64,000 nucleotides of DNA, from contig JACPIK010000002.1 of the NCBI GenBank assembly GCA_016188115.1, positions 1,331,771 through 1,395,770 on the forward strand, in the 5' to 3' direction. A model generated the notes under the pieces. The model was not told the DNA's origin. It saw only the letters and a program-made list of their open reading frames with translations, and made no database searches. Origin of the DNA: Candidatus Woesearchaeota archaeon (GTDB lineage Archaea > Nanobdellota > Nanobdellia > Woesearchaeales > GW2011-AR9). How positions within the stretch are numbered: position 1 is the stretch's first letter; each line of letters starts with the position of its first letter. Below are positions 26,922 through 35,101 of this stretch, piece after piece. A program made the position numbers and the translations under genes.

Positions 26922-28622
26922 ATGAAAGATCTTATCCTTCCTCACGCACTGCACAACGCCATCCAATTTCAAGGCAAAGGTAATTCTAAAGTTGTTTTAG
27001 GAGCCGTACTCAAAGAACATCCACAATTAAAAAGCGACGTTCCGAGCTTAATGAAAGAAATAGATGCAGTATTCAAAGATCTCTCTACTTTGAGTATCGA
27101 ACAAATGCAGCAAAAGCTCAATCAACTACGTCCTGATCTAACCAAACCCACTACCTGCGAAATTCCCCAAGGTCCGCTTAAAGCATTACCCAACGCTTGC
27201 AAAGGCGAAGTTGTCGTGAGAATTGCTCCCTCTCCTTCTGGACCTTTGCATATTGGTCATGCCTATGGTACCTCACTTAACTACGAATACGCCAAGATGT
27301 ACAACGGTAAACTAATTTTACGTCTTGAAGATACCAATGCAGAAAACATCTATCCGCAAGCCTATGAACTAATCGAACGCGATGCACGTTGGATGACAGA
27401 CAATGGTATTAATGAAGTTGTGCTTCAATCTTCACGTTTAGGCATGTATTACGACAATGCAGAAAAATTGGTTATGGCTGGCAATGCGTATGTGTGTACC
27501 TGTTCTGCTGAAGAATGGAAAGAGCTGAAGAATAAAGCCATTCCCTGTCCCTGTCGAACCATTTCTATCAATGAAAACAAGCTACGATTTGCAAAACTCT
27601 TTGGAGAATATGCCGAAGGAGAAGCAGTTGTGCGTATCAAAACAGATATTGCTCACAAGAATCCCGCCATGCGTGATTTTCCCATCATGCGTATTGTTGA
27701 ACATATCCACCCTAAAACCGGAAAGTCACAACGTGTTTGGCCTTTAATGATTTTTAGCGTCGCGGTCGATGATCATGAATTAGGTATTACGCATGTTCTG
27801 AATGGTAAAGACCATACAGACAACGGCGAAAAAGAGCGCTTAATTATGCAGATGCTAGGCTGGAAAACGCCAGAGTATAAACATTGGGGCATGATCAATT
27901 TTGATGGATTCACATTAAGCACCACTCAAACTCGTCAAGCAATTGAACAAGGAAAATATAATGGGTGGGATGACATTCGTATTCCATTTTTACCTGCACT
28001 ACGTCGCCGTGGCTATCAACCGGGTGCGTTTCGCAAATTTGCTATTGAAATAGGTCTAAGTCTGAATGATAAAACCGTTACCATGGAAGAGTTCTGGAAA
28101 ATGATTAACTCGTTTAATCGTGACATCATTGAACCAAACGCAAATCGTTACTTTTTCGTGCATGATCCTGTGAAAATTGAACTTAATGGTGCTTCTCATA
28201 AAAAAGTAAGCATGGCCTTGCATGATAGTTTTCCTGATCGGGGTATGCGAACATTAACATCAAGTTCTACTGTCTATCTTGGACGTAAAGATGTTGATCA
28301 TCTCGAAGAAGGTAAAATTCATCGTCTCATTGACTTTTGTAACATTGTTATGGAGAATGGTAAATACAAGGTTGTTTCTGAAAAGTATGAAGAATTCAAA
28401 AATGCTTCTAACCGTGGGTCAATTATCCATTGGTTGCCTGTCTGTTCAGATCTTATCAACGTGGAAGTCTTACTCGAAGATGGCTCAATCATCAAAGGCT
28501 TTGGCGAACCCGTGCTCAAGAACATCAAAGAACGCGATATCGTGCAATTTGAACGCTTTGCATTTTGTACGTTGGACGCAAAAACTTCCTCTACTCTAGT
28601 ATTTTGGTACTTGCATAAATAA
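26922..28622 (+). CDS. gltX: glutamyl-tRNA synthetase (archaeal, GlnRS-like type)
   Basis: This class I enzyme attaches glutamate to tRNA-Glu, and in many archaea also to tRNA-Gln. The 566-residue protein has an archaeal N-terminal helical extension, the HIGH-type motif APSPSGPLHIGHAYG near residue 108, LILRLEDTNAENI, a cysteine pair region (CTCSAEEW and CPCRTI), and a degenerate KMSKS replaced by FTLSTTQTRQAIEQGKYNGW. The loop form resembles archaeal GluRS, in which this motif is often changed. The C-terminus is a beta-barrel anticodon-binding region. A CTTTTAATAAG element lies about 27 bases upstream, indicating a leaderless mRNA. Confidence 0.95.
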   Translation: MKDLILPHALHNAIQFQGKGNSKVVLGAVLKEHPQLKSDVPSLMKEIDAVFKDLSTLSIEQMQQKLNQLRPDLTKPTTCEIPQGPLKALPNACKGEVVVRIAPSPSGPLHIGHAYGTSLNYEYAKMYNGKLILRLEDTNAENIYPQAYELIERDARWMTDNGINEVVLQSSRLGMYYDNAEKLVMAGNAYVCTCSAEEWKELKNKAIPCPCRTISINENKLRFAKLFGEYAEGEAVVRIKTDIAHKNPAMRDFPIMRIVEHIHPKTGKSQRVWPLMIFSVAVDDHELGITHVLNGKDHTDNGEKERLIMQMLGWKTPEYKHWGMINFDGFTLSTTQTRQAIEQGKYNGWDDIRIPFLPALRRRGYQPGAFRKFAIEIGLSLNDKTVTMEEFWKMINSFNRDIIEPNANRYFFVHDPVKIELNGASHKKVSMALHDSFPDRGMRTLTSSSTVYLGRKDVDHLEEGKIHRLIDFCNIVMENGKYKVVSEKYEEFKNASNRGSIIHWLPVCSDLINVEVLLEDGSIIKGFGEPVLKNIKERDIVQFERFAFCTLDAKTSSTLVFWYLHK

Positions 28623-28631
28623 ACGCCCAAG

Positions 28632-29030
28632 ATGGAATATTCGTCTAAAGATCCTTCAGGTCATCTCAAACTTACTGTAAGCGATTTTCAAAAAAGTAAT
28701 ATTTTCTATTCACTTCTTTTTGATATGTTGGGCTTTGAGCAGATCTCTATAAAAGAACAGAGTGCAGGATGGGTTACTCCTCAAGGTTTTGGTATTTGGA
28801 TCGCACAAGCAAAAATAACTGACCTCAAACCAGTTTTTTCTGCCCCTGGCTTTCATCATCTTTGTCTTAAAGCTACGTCTCCACAACAAGTCGATGCCAT
28901 ATACACTCTGATGAAAAATCAAACTTTTATTTTCGATCCTCCACAAAAGTACTCGAAATATACAGAAAAATACTATGCTTTCTTTTTTGCCGATCCGGAT
29001 GGAATGAAATTAGAAGTGGCATATTATTAA
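28632..29030 (+). CDS. VOC/glyoxalase-superfamily protein
   Basis: The 132-residue protein has two beta-alpha-beta-beta-beta modules of the vicinal-oxygen-chelate fold. Metal-ligand positions are suggested by H12 (SGHLKLTVSDF), HH in GFHHLCLKATS, and the terminal glutamate in FADPDGMKLEVAYY. The family includes glyoxalases, dioxygenases and antibiotic-binding proteins, so substrate cannot be called. It starts ten bases after gltX and may be co-transcribed with it. Confidence 0.82.
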   Translation: MEYSSKDPSGHLKLTVSDFQKSNIFYSLLFDMLGFEQISIKEQSAGWVTPQGFGIWIAQAKITDLKPVFSAPGFHHLCLKATSPQQVDAIYTLMKNQTFIFDPPQKYSKYTEKYYAFFFADPDGMKLEVAYY

Positions 29031-29093
29031 AACGAGAGGACTATAAAACAAAAAGACCAATACCTTCTTAAATCCATTTTTCCTACTTCTACT

Positions 29094-29576
29094 ATGCAAA
29101 ACCTCCACATTCGTCTTATTGAGCAACGTGATCTCAAAATTCTCGCAAAACTCTACTGTAAAGTCTATGATCACTTTGATGTGGGAGAGAAATGGAAACC
29201 TGCATCCGCCCTCAAACTCATGCAGTATCATTACAATCAACAACCTGATCTCTTTTTTGTCGCAGAAATAGATCAAAGAATTGTGGGTGGGTTTGTCGCT
29301 GAGATTCAACCGTGGTGGGATGGCAATCGCCTGATTAACGGCGAGATTTTTGTTGATCCTGCATATCAAAAACATGGTGTTGGGACGGTTCTCTCAAAAG
29401 CACTCTACGAAAAAGCAATTAAGAAATACCGTGCTCTTACCTTTGATACCATTACGTTTGCCAAAACAACCTATCCTCTTGCGTGGTATAGTAAGCTAGG
29501 TTTTACCAAAATGGATAATTTAATGCTGATTTCTGGCAATCTCAAGAAGGTTCTCAAGAATTTGAAGAAGAAATAA
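29094..29576 (+). CDS. GNAT-family N-acetyltransferase
   Basis: This 160-residue protein shows the GNAT fold: an N-terminal substrate region (IRLIEQRDLKILAKLYCKVY), strand IVGGFVAEIQPWW, then strand NGEIFVDPAYQKHGVGTVLS with the Q/RxxGxG/A acetyl-CoA loop (QKHGVG), and a closing strand TFAKTTYPLAWYSKLGF. The acceptor could be a small molecule or protein. A run of lysines ends the chain (LKKVLKNLKKK). Confidence 0.85.
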   Translation: MQNLHIRLIEQRDLKILAKLYCKVYDHFDVGEKWKPASALKLMQYHYNQQPDLFFVAEIDQRIVGGFVAEIQPWWDGNRLINGEIFVDPAYQKHGVGTVLSKALYEKAIKKYRALTFDTITFAKTTYPLAWYSKLGFTKMDNLMLISGNLKKVLKNLKKK

Positions 29577-29828
29577 ACGGTATCGTCTCTATTTTAGGTG
29601 GGGAAATTTAATTTTTGTCATGTATACTAAAACTCCCTTGAAATCGAACAGGAAGGGGAGTTTTATATATATAAAATGCGCCCTACAATATTCTGATTCA
29701 AGCGCATTTTACTATATTTCGAAAACTATACAGAAAAAAGTTTCTGGAGTTTCGAAAATCGACAAACGATTTTCGGAAACATTTAAAAGAACTAAACCTT
29801 ACCTTCTTATCTTAAAAGAGATGATCAA
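29577..29828. other. 252-base non-coding spacer with two hairpins
   Basis: The region between the GNAT gene and the winged-helix gene has no convincing ORF. It holds two inverted repeats. AAAACTCCC (29629-29637) pairs with GGGAGTTTT (29656-29664). CGAAAATCG (29753-29761) pairs with CGATTTTCG (29767-29775) around a five-base loop. The first may act as a terminator since it is followed by an AT-rich run. The second lies just before an ATTTAAAAG promoter-like element. Confidence 0.5.
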
Positions 29829-30305
29829 ATGTCGAAAATTGCTCGCGATACGCCATTAGCGGAGTTAACATTACGCCGCTATGAAAAACCTGCCATGGAT
29901 GGGCGGGATTTAGTACGTAAATTCTGTCTCTCAGTGGGTCTTTTACAGCCGGGCGATTCTCGCGATGTTGTTGTCGACGTCCTTCTGGTCCTTCTTCAAG
30001 CCAAAAAACGTAAAGAAGAGTTACATTCAGAAGAAATCAAAAATCTGGTTATGGATTATCGTAAGAAAAACGGTTTAGCCATGTTAGGAATTGCATCTTC
30101 TAATATCCGCAGACAACTCAAACGCCTCAAAGATCTCTATTTAATCGAAACCAACGCCAATTTGTATCGTGTTGCTGAATGGGCTTCTCTAACTGAGCTT
30201 TTTGATGAAAAAGTAGTCAATTTCGTTCTTAAATCCGTCTTGGCACGTGTCCGTGAGTATGCCAAGAAAGTCGATGAAGAGTATGAGTTGGGGAAAGAAG
30301 AGTAG
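29829..30305 (+). CDS. small helical protein with a winged-helix-like segment, 158 aa
   Basis: The protein begins MSKIARDTPLAELTLRRYEK, and its middle (VVVDVLLVLLQAKKRKEELH, then SSNIRRQLKRLKDLYLIETN and ANLYRVAEW) looks like a winged helix with a recognition helix and wing. The C-terminus is a long charged helix. It could be a DNA-binding protein, but no specific family is recognised. The start 29829 follows an ATTTAAAAG element by about 47 bases, so it may have a short leader, unlike most neighbours. Confidence 0.6.
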   Translation: MSKIARDTPLAELTLRRYEKPAMDGRDLVRKFCLSVGLLQPGDSRDVVVDVLLVLLQAKKRKEELHSEEIKNLVMDYRKKNGLAMLGIASSNIRRQLKRLKDLYLIETNANLYRVAEWASLTELFDEKVVNFVLKSVLARVREYAKKVDEEYELGKEE

Positions 30306-30354
30306 ATCTGTTTCTATCTAAAAATATTTAAACTTCAAACGGCTCTTGGTTATT

Positions 30355-30852
30355 ATGTCTTTTAAAGTAACTCCACACAATCTTACCAATGTTCTTGAAC
30401 AGTATGCAGATTGGAGAGAACCAACAACGCTTTGGGTCCCTTATGGGCGTCAAGATTTAGAGGTAGGGATCGAGGCTCCATCTCGTCAACAAGTTCAAGC
30501 TGCATTAATCCACTATGATCTACGAGACCAACTTGGTAATCCAAACTTAGGGTTAGATGTGCGAGGTAATTATTTCGGTACAGGTCTTGCCTTGGTTACC
30601 GGCCGCACCAGATTTGATCCCAAAGATTTCCAGATCAGCTATCGCGCAATCCCTATTGCTCCGGGACTAACAATGTTTGCACGAAATCGTGAATTTCTCT
30701 ATACTACACAACCAGAAGAAGAGGGTGGTCTTGAACGCGTGACGTGGGTAGCTCCTCGTTTTAGTGAACCTATTAAAGGATTCGATGGACGACCATTTCG
30801 TATGGAATGCATTGGACCAGGAATGTATCAAGGAACACACGGTCTTCTTTAA
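30355..30852 (+). CDS. hypothetical protein, 165 aa
   Basis: This is an unrecognised soluble protein. I chose ATG 30355 (MSFKVTPHNLTNVLEQY) because ATATTTAAAC lies about 28 bases before it; a TTG nine bases earlier is less likely. The sequence is rich in beta-type segments with aromatic and arginine residues (GTGLALVTGRTRFDPKDFQI) and ends PGMYQGTHGLL. No membrane segment or catalytic motif is visible. Confidence 0.55.
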   Translation: MSFKVTPHNLTNVLEQYADWREPTTLWVPYGRQDLEVGIEAPSRQQVQAALIHYDLRDQLGNPNLGLDVRGNYFGTGLALVTGRTRFDPKDFQISYRAIPIAPGLTMFARNREFLYTTQPEEEGGLERVTWVAPRFSEPIKGFDGRPFRMECIGPGMYQGTHGLL

Positions 30853-30892
30853 TTAGTATAAATTAAGATAAGAAAAAAGAGCTAAAAAAAAT

Positions 30893-31156
30893 CTAAACAA
30901 TATCTTCTTCTGCAACAACGATATAATCACCGGTTGCAATAACTGCGGAGAATGGAATTAATACTTGGCCGTCTTTGGTTTTTTCAAGTTCCATACGGTC
31001 GATGTATGCGGTTCCATTACGCAATACGATATGAATCAATTCTCCTGATCCAACTTCGTAGATGAGATCTCCTACTTCTCCAAACTTCTTACCAGATTTG
31101 GATACAATAGTTTTTCCTAGGAGTTCTTTAGAATAACACTTGTCTTTCTCTGCCAT
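30893..31156 (-). CDS. PRC-barrel domain protein
   Basis: The 87-residue protein is a single PRC-barrel (ELLGKTIVSKSGKKFGEVGD, then LIHIVLRNGTAYIDRMELE and QVLIPFSAVIATGDYIVVAE). PRC-barrel proteins are small adaptor domains seen in RimM, photosynthetic reaction centres and many archaeal stand-alone copies, where some are linked to cell division. ATG 31156 (MAEKDK) is chosen because GAGGGTGA lies nine bases upstream. The TATA-like TTTATATATCC at about 31223-31233 implies a leader of roughly 40 bases, an exception to the leaderless pattern. Confidence 0.88.
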   Translation of the reverse strand: MAEKDKCYSKELLGKTIVSKSGKKFGEVGDLIYEVGSGELIHIVLRNGTAYIDRMELEKTKDGQVLIPFSAVIATGDYIVVAEEDIV

Positions 31157-31231
31157 GATGATTTCACCCTCATTTTTGATCGCCAATTACCCAAAAGCGA
31201 TATCCTACAGAGAGGTGGAGGATATATAAAG

Positions 31232-31288
31232 TTTACGGTGATGGTATAGTTATAGTACAGGTGGTAAATCCTGTCCCTGAAACGTAAA
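31232..31288 (+). ncRNA. weak candidate box C/D-like small RNA
   Basis: TTTACG (31232-31237) and CGTAAA (31283-31288) form a six-base terminal stem. Next to it lie GTGATGG, close to box C RUGAUGA, and CTGA, a perfect box D, at 31277-31280. The 57-base span suits an archaeal C/D guide RNA. Against it, box C has a mismatch, no internal C'/D' boxes are visible, and an internal hairpin (ACAGG with CCTGT) is present. It may instead be a regulatory inverted repeat between the PRC-barrel and lgt promoters. Confidence 0.25.
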
Positions 31289-31331
31289 ATGGAGCTAAAA
31301 TCTTAAATACCCTCTCTTCCTCTTTCTCTTT

Positions 31332-32165
31332 ATGTGGACTCATTCCCTTGATCCTGTATTAGTCCATCTCGGACCGCTCGAAATTCGCTGGTATGGGTTG
31401 GTCTATGTTCTGGGTTTTCTGTTTGCTGCCTGGTTATTACATAAATATCGTTCTCATCTCAACATGAGCAAAGATGAAGTCTGGGATTTGATGCTCTATG
31501 TTATTTTAGGAGTATTAATTGGCTCGCGTGTTTTTGAAGTCTTTTGGGAACCACGTTACTATCTTTCTAATCCTTTGAATTTCTTTAAAGTCTGGCAAGG
31601 AGGCATGAGTTTTCATGGCGGGTTTGTTGGTATAATTGCAGGGGTATGGCTCTATGCTCGCAAGACAAAACGGTCATTTTCACAACTTGCTGATATCATT
31701 TCCATGCCAGCCATGCTTGCACTTGCGTTTGGCAGAATTGCTAACTTCGTGAATGGGGAATTATGGGGCACTGTTGCCGATCAAACAAAGACTTGGTGGT
31801 GTGTCAATTTCAAAAACACCGGTGGTCAAGATCTCTGTCGACATCCTCAACAGTTGTATGCTGCTACATATCGTTTTATGATTGCTGGTTGGCTGTGGTT
31901 TTTGCTATCAAAGAATAAGTTCAGGACAGGTCAAGTCACTAGCGTTCGTGACCAGCACTTCTCTTCATTTCGTGCTGGCTTTCTCTTCTGGAACTTCGTC
32001 CTCCTTGAAGGTATCGGTCGTTTCATCGTTGACTTTTGGCGCGAAGACACACTCTGGGGTCCCTTGACAATTGGTCAATGGTTTAGTGCTGCGATGGTTG
32101 TCGTGGCAGTTGTGGTAATGATACGAAGGTACAAAGATGATTGGAAAAAGATAACTCAAAAATAA
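31332..32165 (+). CDS. lgt: prolipoprotein diacylglyceryl transferase-like protein
   Basis: Lgt transfers a diacylglyceryl group to the lipobox cysteine of prolipoproteins in bacterial membranes. This 277-residue polytopic protein has the family landmarks: IRWYGLVYVLGFLFAAWLL, GGMSFHGGFVGIIAGVWLYA with the essential histidine, and FGRIANFVNGELWG matching the GRxxNFxNxExxG signature. A short soluble insert (GTVADQTKTWWCVNFKNT) and a C-terminal GQWFSAAMVVVAVVV helix follow. Archaea normally lack Lgt, so bacterial origin by transfer is likely. A CTTAAATACC element lies about 27 bases upstream. A lipobox protein is encoded 2.4 kb away. Confidence 0.92.
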   Translation: MWTHSLDPVLVHLGPLEIRWYGLVYVLGFLFAAWLLHKYRSHLNMSKDEVWDLMLYVILGVLIGSRVFEVFWEPRYYLSNPLNFFKVWQGGMSFHGGFVGIIAGVWLYARKTKRSFSQLADIISMPAMLALAFGRIANFVNGELWGTVADQTKTWWCVNFKNTGGQDLCRHPQQLYAATYRFMIAGWLWFLLSKNKFRTGQVTSVRDQHFSSFRAGFLFWNFVLLEGIGRFIVDFWREDTLWGPLTIGQWFSAAMVVVAVVVMIRRYKDDWKKITQK

Positions 32166-32177
32166 AAAATAAAGAAA

Positions 32178-32897
32178 TTACTCCCTCACTTTTCTTGTAA
32201 CGACAAGTTCCAAGTCCTCTCGTTGGTGAGTATCGTTGAGGATTTTACGCAAATCGGCTTCCGTTTTCGCTAATGTTTGCTCGTCCTCTGACTCAAACTC
32301 GACGCGGGTAAAGTGCCTGCCACTAACACCATACGCTCCTATTCTCGCGGTGGGATTCTCTGTCGCGTATCTGTTCAAATACACGTGAACCGCTTTGGCA
32401 ACAACTTCTCGTTTCTCATGTGAGGTCAGTACCTTATGTTCGGTGTCTCTAATATACCCTGTAAATCTGCGTGAGGTTGGGTCGATGTGTTGTTCTAAAT
32501 CAACATCTAAAACAAACTTGTAGTTGATGAAACTAAATTCTCGCAGCGATCGTTGAAGATCACTAGCAGATTCAACTCCCAATTTGTAGGCAATCTCTAC
32601 TCCGCTCTCACAATCGCCAAATTCGCCCTCATATCCGTTCAGATGAAGTCGTACTCGTTGCGACTCAAGTGTCTCTAGAGTTTCTATTCCTTCTTTTGGA
32701 CTTGTCATCCCTTCAAGGGGTGCATATAAATCTGCGAGAAACTCTAATCCCGATTCTGTAGTTCTCAACTCAACAGTGAGATTAGCTGATCTATGTTTTA
32801 ATACCAGAGAGTCTTCACTCACTCCTTCAATCTGTTCAAACCTTCGCGTCAATGCTTGAGGCATTTGTTGGTACATATCCCTTATTTTTTGATTCAT
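32178..32897 (-). CDS. hypothetical protein, 239 aa
   Basis: This unrecognised soluble protein is glutamate-rich. Its N-terminal part (MYQQMPQALTRRFEQIEG) is helical, followed by alternating strands and helices and a C-terminal LNDTHQREDLELVVTRKVRE. No known motif is visible. A GGAGG Shine-Dalgarno lies nine bases before the ATG, so this gene has a leader. It diverges from the TrmB-family gene at 33021 and might be under its control. Confidence 0.55.
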   Translation of the reverse strand: MNQKIRDMYQQMPQALTRRFEQIEGVSEDSLVLKHRSANLTVELRTTESGLEFLADLYAPLEGMTSPKEGIETLETLESQRVRLHLNGYEGEFGDCESGVEIAYKLGVESASDLQRSLREFSFINYKFVLDVDLEQHIDPTSRRFTGYIRDTEHKVLTSHEKREVVAKAVHVYLNRYATENPTARIGAYGVSGRHFTRVEFESEDEQTLAKTEADLRKILNDTHQREDLELVVTRKVRE

Positions 32898-33020
32898 TTT
32901 TCTATTCCTCCATCTACCTCAAACCCATTTCTAAACTCTCAAAGTCCTCTTAAACAATCACTCTCCAAAAATGGAGGAGAAAAAGAAAGCATTAAAAACA
33001 GCCAAATCATTCAACTAAAA

Positions 33021-33740
33021 ATGGACGCTCAAATCCTCGAAGACATCGGTCTCACTACGGCCGAAATCAAAGTCTATCTCACTCTGTTAGAACTCGGCTC
33101 ATCCACTGCTGGCCCTATTATCGAGAAATCACGTCTGCAAAGCTCTGTGGTTCACATGACGTTAATCAAACTCACTAGTAAAGGATTCATAACAAGCATT
33201 CAAGAAGGCAAACGGCACCACTATCAAGCTACCAATCCCAACAACATCGTCAATTTCATTAACGAAAAGAGAGATCGTTTCCAACAACTCCTCCCACAAC
33301 TTCTCGTAAAACAACAACAAGCCAAAGCAAAACCTGAAGTCACACTCTATCGTGGCATCAAAGGGATTAAAGAATTATTATTAGAACTTCTCAACGCTGG
33401 AGGTTCAGAACATCACACATTCGGCTCAAGTAAAAAATCATTAATGCTCGGCGATGCGTGGTGGGTTCACTATCACAAACAACGTGCCGCTAAGAAAATC
33501 AAAGCAAAACTACTCTTCAACGAATCTCTTAAAGCGTGGAACGCAGAAGCAAAATACCCTTTAGCTCAAGTCAAATACACCAAGCAAGGTTTTGAACCAC
33601 TTACAGAAACTATAATAAGAAACGACAAAGTTGGCATCATCATCTGGACAGACAACCCAATTGGGACATTAATCCACCAAAAAGAAGCTGCAGAGTCGTA
33701 CGATCAATTTTTTACGTTGATGTGGGGTGGTGGTCGTTAA
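33021..33740 (+). CDS. TrmB-family transcriptional regulator
   Basis: The N-terminal winged helix is clear (LEDIGLTTAEIKVYLTLLEL, then SRLQSSVVHMTLIKLTSKGF). A linker and an effector domain follow, beginning VTLYRGIKGIKELLLELL. I use ATG 33021 (MDAQILEDIGL, 239 aa) because CATTAAAAAC lies about 27 bases upstream. The open frame extends 55 codons further, but those residues overlap the divergent gene's start and look non-coding. TrmB proteins respond to sugars or other ligands; the ligand here is unknown. Confidence 0.87.
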   Translation: MDAQILEDIGLTTAEIKVYLTLLELGSSTAGPIIEKSRLQSSVVHMTLIKLTSKGFITSIQEGKRHHYQATNPNNIVNFINEKRDRFQQLLPQLLVKQQQAKAKPEVTLYRGIKGIKELLLELLNAGGSEHHTFGSSKKSLMLGDAWWVHYHKQRAAKKIKAKLLFNESLKAWNAEAKYPLAQVKYTKQGFEPLTETIIRNDKVGIIIWTDNPIGTLIHQKEAAESYDQFFTLMWGGGR

Positions 33741-34450
33741 GCTGCTTTCTGAGTCCGATAACTAAACTCTGAATCATACTCTAAAACCTGCACTCCATTG
33801 CAATCAAGTCGGCTCATTCCAAATCCTAATAAGAAAGGGTTACCCTGCCAATCATTTATTCTATATCCTGCAATACCCTGGCGAGTTGCCTCTCGTACTT
33901 TTATTTCAATATCACTTCTGTTTTCTTCGCCCAAACTTTTCTTTCTTAAGGTTGAAAAAGCATCACTGCGATGGTTACATCCTGCTGCATAAAACGCAAC
34001 TGATTTAAACAAAAATTTTCGTTGTTCAATAGCAATATTTCTCTGGGTCTCTTTGTGTCTCGTTTCAATATCTCTTTGATGTCCAAAATTACGAACATAT
34101 AATTCAAAATCTCCTTGTCGGTTGATACCCACTATCATAGAAAGCTCACAATATATACGATAATTTCCATCATCTGTGGATAGATGATGTGATAAATATC
34201 CATTAAGATGTGAAAGTGGGTCGTCACTTCCCTTGACTGCTCTTCTTAACTCCTCATAAAATTCTTCCACTGTCAAATCGCGATTTGTTATTCTTGAAGA
34301 AGGTATTTCACCACAGAGCCCAACGAGCATTCCTCCAACTTCCTGTGCTTTATGTGTGAAATGTCTTGGGTAATAAATCGTTGTAGTAACTATTGTATCA
34401 TATGCAAAGATAATGCCCTCCTGGGTTTTTGCAGCTACGAGTAAAGTCAT
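33737..34450 (-). CDS. proteasome-beta/HslV-like threonine peptidase
   Basis: The 237-residue protein starts MTLLVAAKTQEGIIFAYD. If Met is removed, Thr becomes residue 1, and Asp17 (in FAYD) and Lys33 (in FTHKAQ) fall exactly at the catalytic positions of proteasome beta and HslV subunits. The strand GGMLVGLCGE then matches the region after Lys33 in the family. There is no propeptide, as in HslV. Sequence outside these points is divergent from archaeal PsmB. I chose ATG 34450 over an in-frame TTG at 34456; TTTTAAAGC lies about 27 bases upstream. It converges with the TrmB gene, overlapping by four bases. Confidence 0.7.
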   Translation of the reverse strand: MTLLVAAKTQEGIIFAYDTIVTTTIYYPRHFTHKAQEVGGMLVGLCGEIPSSRITNRDLTVEEFYEELRRAVKGSDDPLSHLNGYLSHHLSTDDGNYRIYCELSMIVGINRQGDFELYVRNFGHQRDIETRHKETQRNIAIEQRKFLFKSVAFYAAGCNHRSDAFSTLRKKSLGEENRSDIEIKVREATRQGIAGYRINDWQGNPFLLGFGMSRLDCNGVQVLEYDSEFSYRTQKAA

Positions 34451-34607
34451 AATCAACTAATAAAAAGTAGCTTTAAAAGAAATATTCTACTTTATTCTTG
34501 ATATTGCAGAATAATTGATATCTTCTAAATCCACAATCTCTCCACAACATTTTTAAATAACTCCTCTTGTTACCATTAAATAGAAACAACAATCGGAGGA
34601 AATCCCT

Positions 34608-35063
34608 ATGCGTACAATTATCCTAATACTAAGCATCGTTGCTTTATTACTCGTTGCTGGCTGTGCTCAAGAAGCAGTCCAACCTGAACAAAAAGCAGCT
34701 GTTGCTCAAGAAGAATTTGTTCCAGCACCTCAAGTAACTGGTCAAGTATACCAAGTTGTAATGGAAAGCGGTGAATTTATGCCATTAGATCTTGTTATCA
34801 ATGTTGGTGATACCGTTGAATGGGTTAATGTTGACTACCGTGAACGTCCTGAAGCAGCTGATGACTATCGTGGCAATCGCGATCTTCGTAACGATGAAAA
34901 TCCTGAAGTAAGCGTTCGTTACACCGTTACGTTTGAAACTGGCGAAGTTGATGCTGATCTTGTCGCAGGTGCAACTGTGCAATACACTTTCATGCAACCA
35001 GGTCAATATTTCTACTTTAACAAATACGAACCTGCCATGCGTGGTAGTGTAATTGTAGAATAA
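34608..35063 (+). CDS. lipobox protein with a degenerate cupredoxin-like domain
   Basis: The 151-residue protein has a signal peptide ending in LLLVAGC, a perfect bacterial lipobox with Cys19. A linker of about 20 residues and a cupredoxin-like beta-sandwich follow (VINVGDTVEWVNVDYRERP near 65-83 and MQPGQYFYFNKYEPAMRGSV near 129-148). The usual copper ligands are missing: no His after the first motif, and no Cys or His in the final loop, though the Met remains. It may bind another ligand or be structural. GGAGG lies eight bases before ATG, and ATTTTTAAATA about 55 bases upstream implies a leader. Confidence 0.8.
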   Translation: MRTIILILSIVALLLVAGCAQEAVQPEQKAAVAQEEFVPAPQVTGQVYQVVMESGEFMPLDLVINVGDTVEWVNVDYRERPEAADDYRGNRDLRNDENPEVSVRYTVTFETGEVDADLVAGATVQYTFMQPGQYFYFNKYEPAMRGSVIVE

Positions 35064-35101
35064 ATACATTTTTATTTGATTTATTTCTTTACTTTTTTCT
35101 C

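Noticed and set aside
29620-29859. A 79-codon ORF in the spacer before the winged-helix gene
   Set aside because: It spans two hairpins and a promoter-like element, has biased lysine/serine content from the AT-rich sequence, and overlaps the next gene.
32856-33020. A 55-residue N-terminal extension of the TrmB gene at 33021
   Set aside because: It covers the start of the divergent gene and its Shine-Dalgarno, and has low-complexity composition unlike TrmB.
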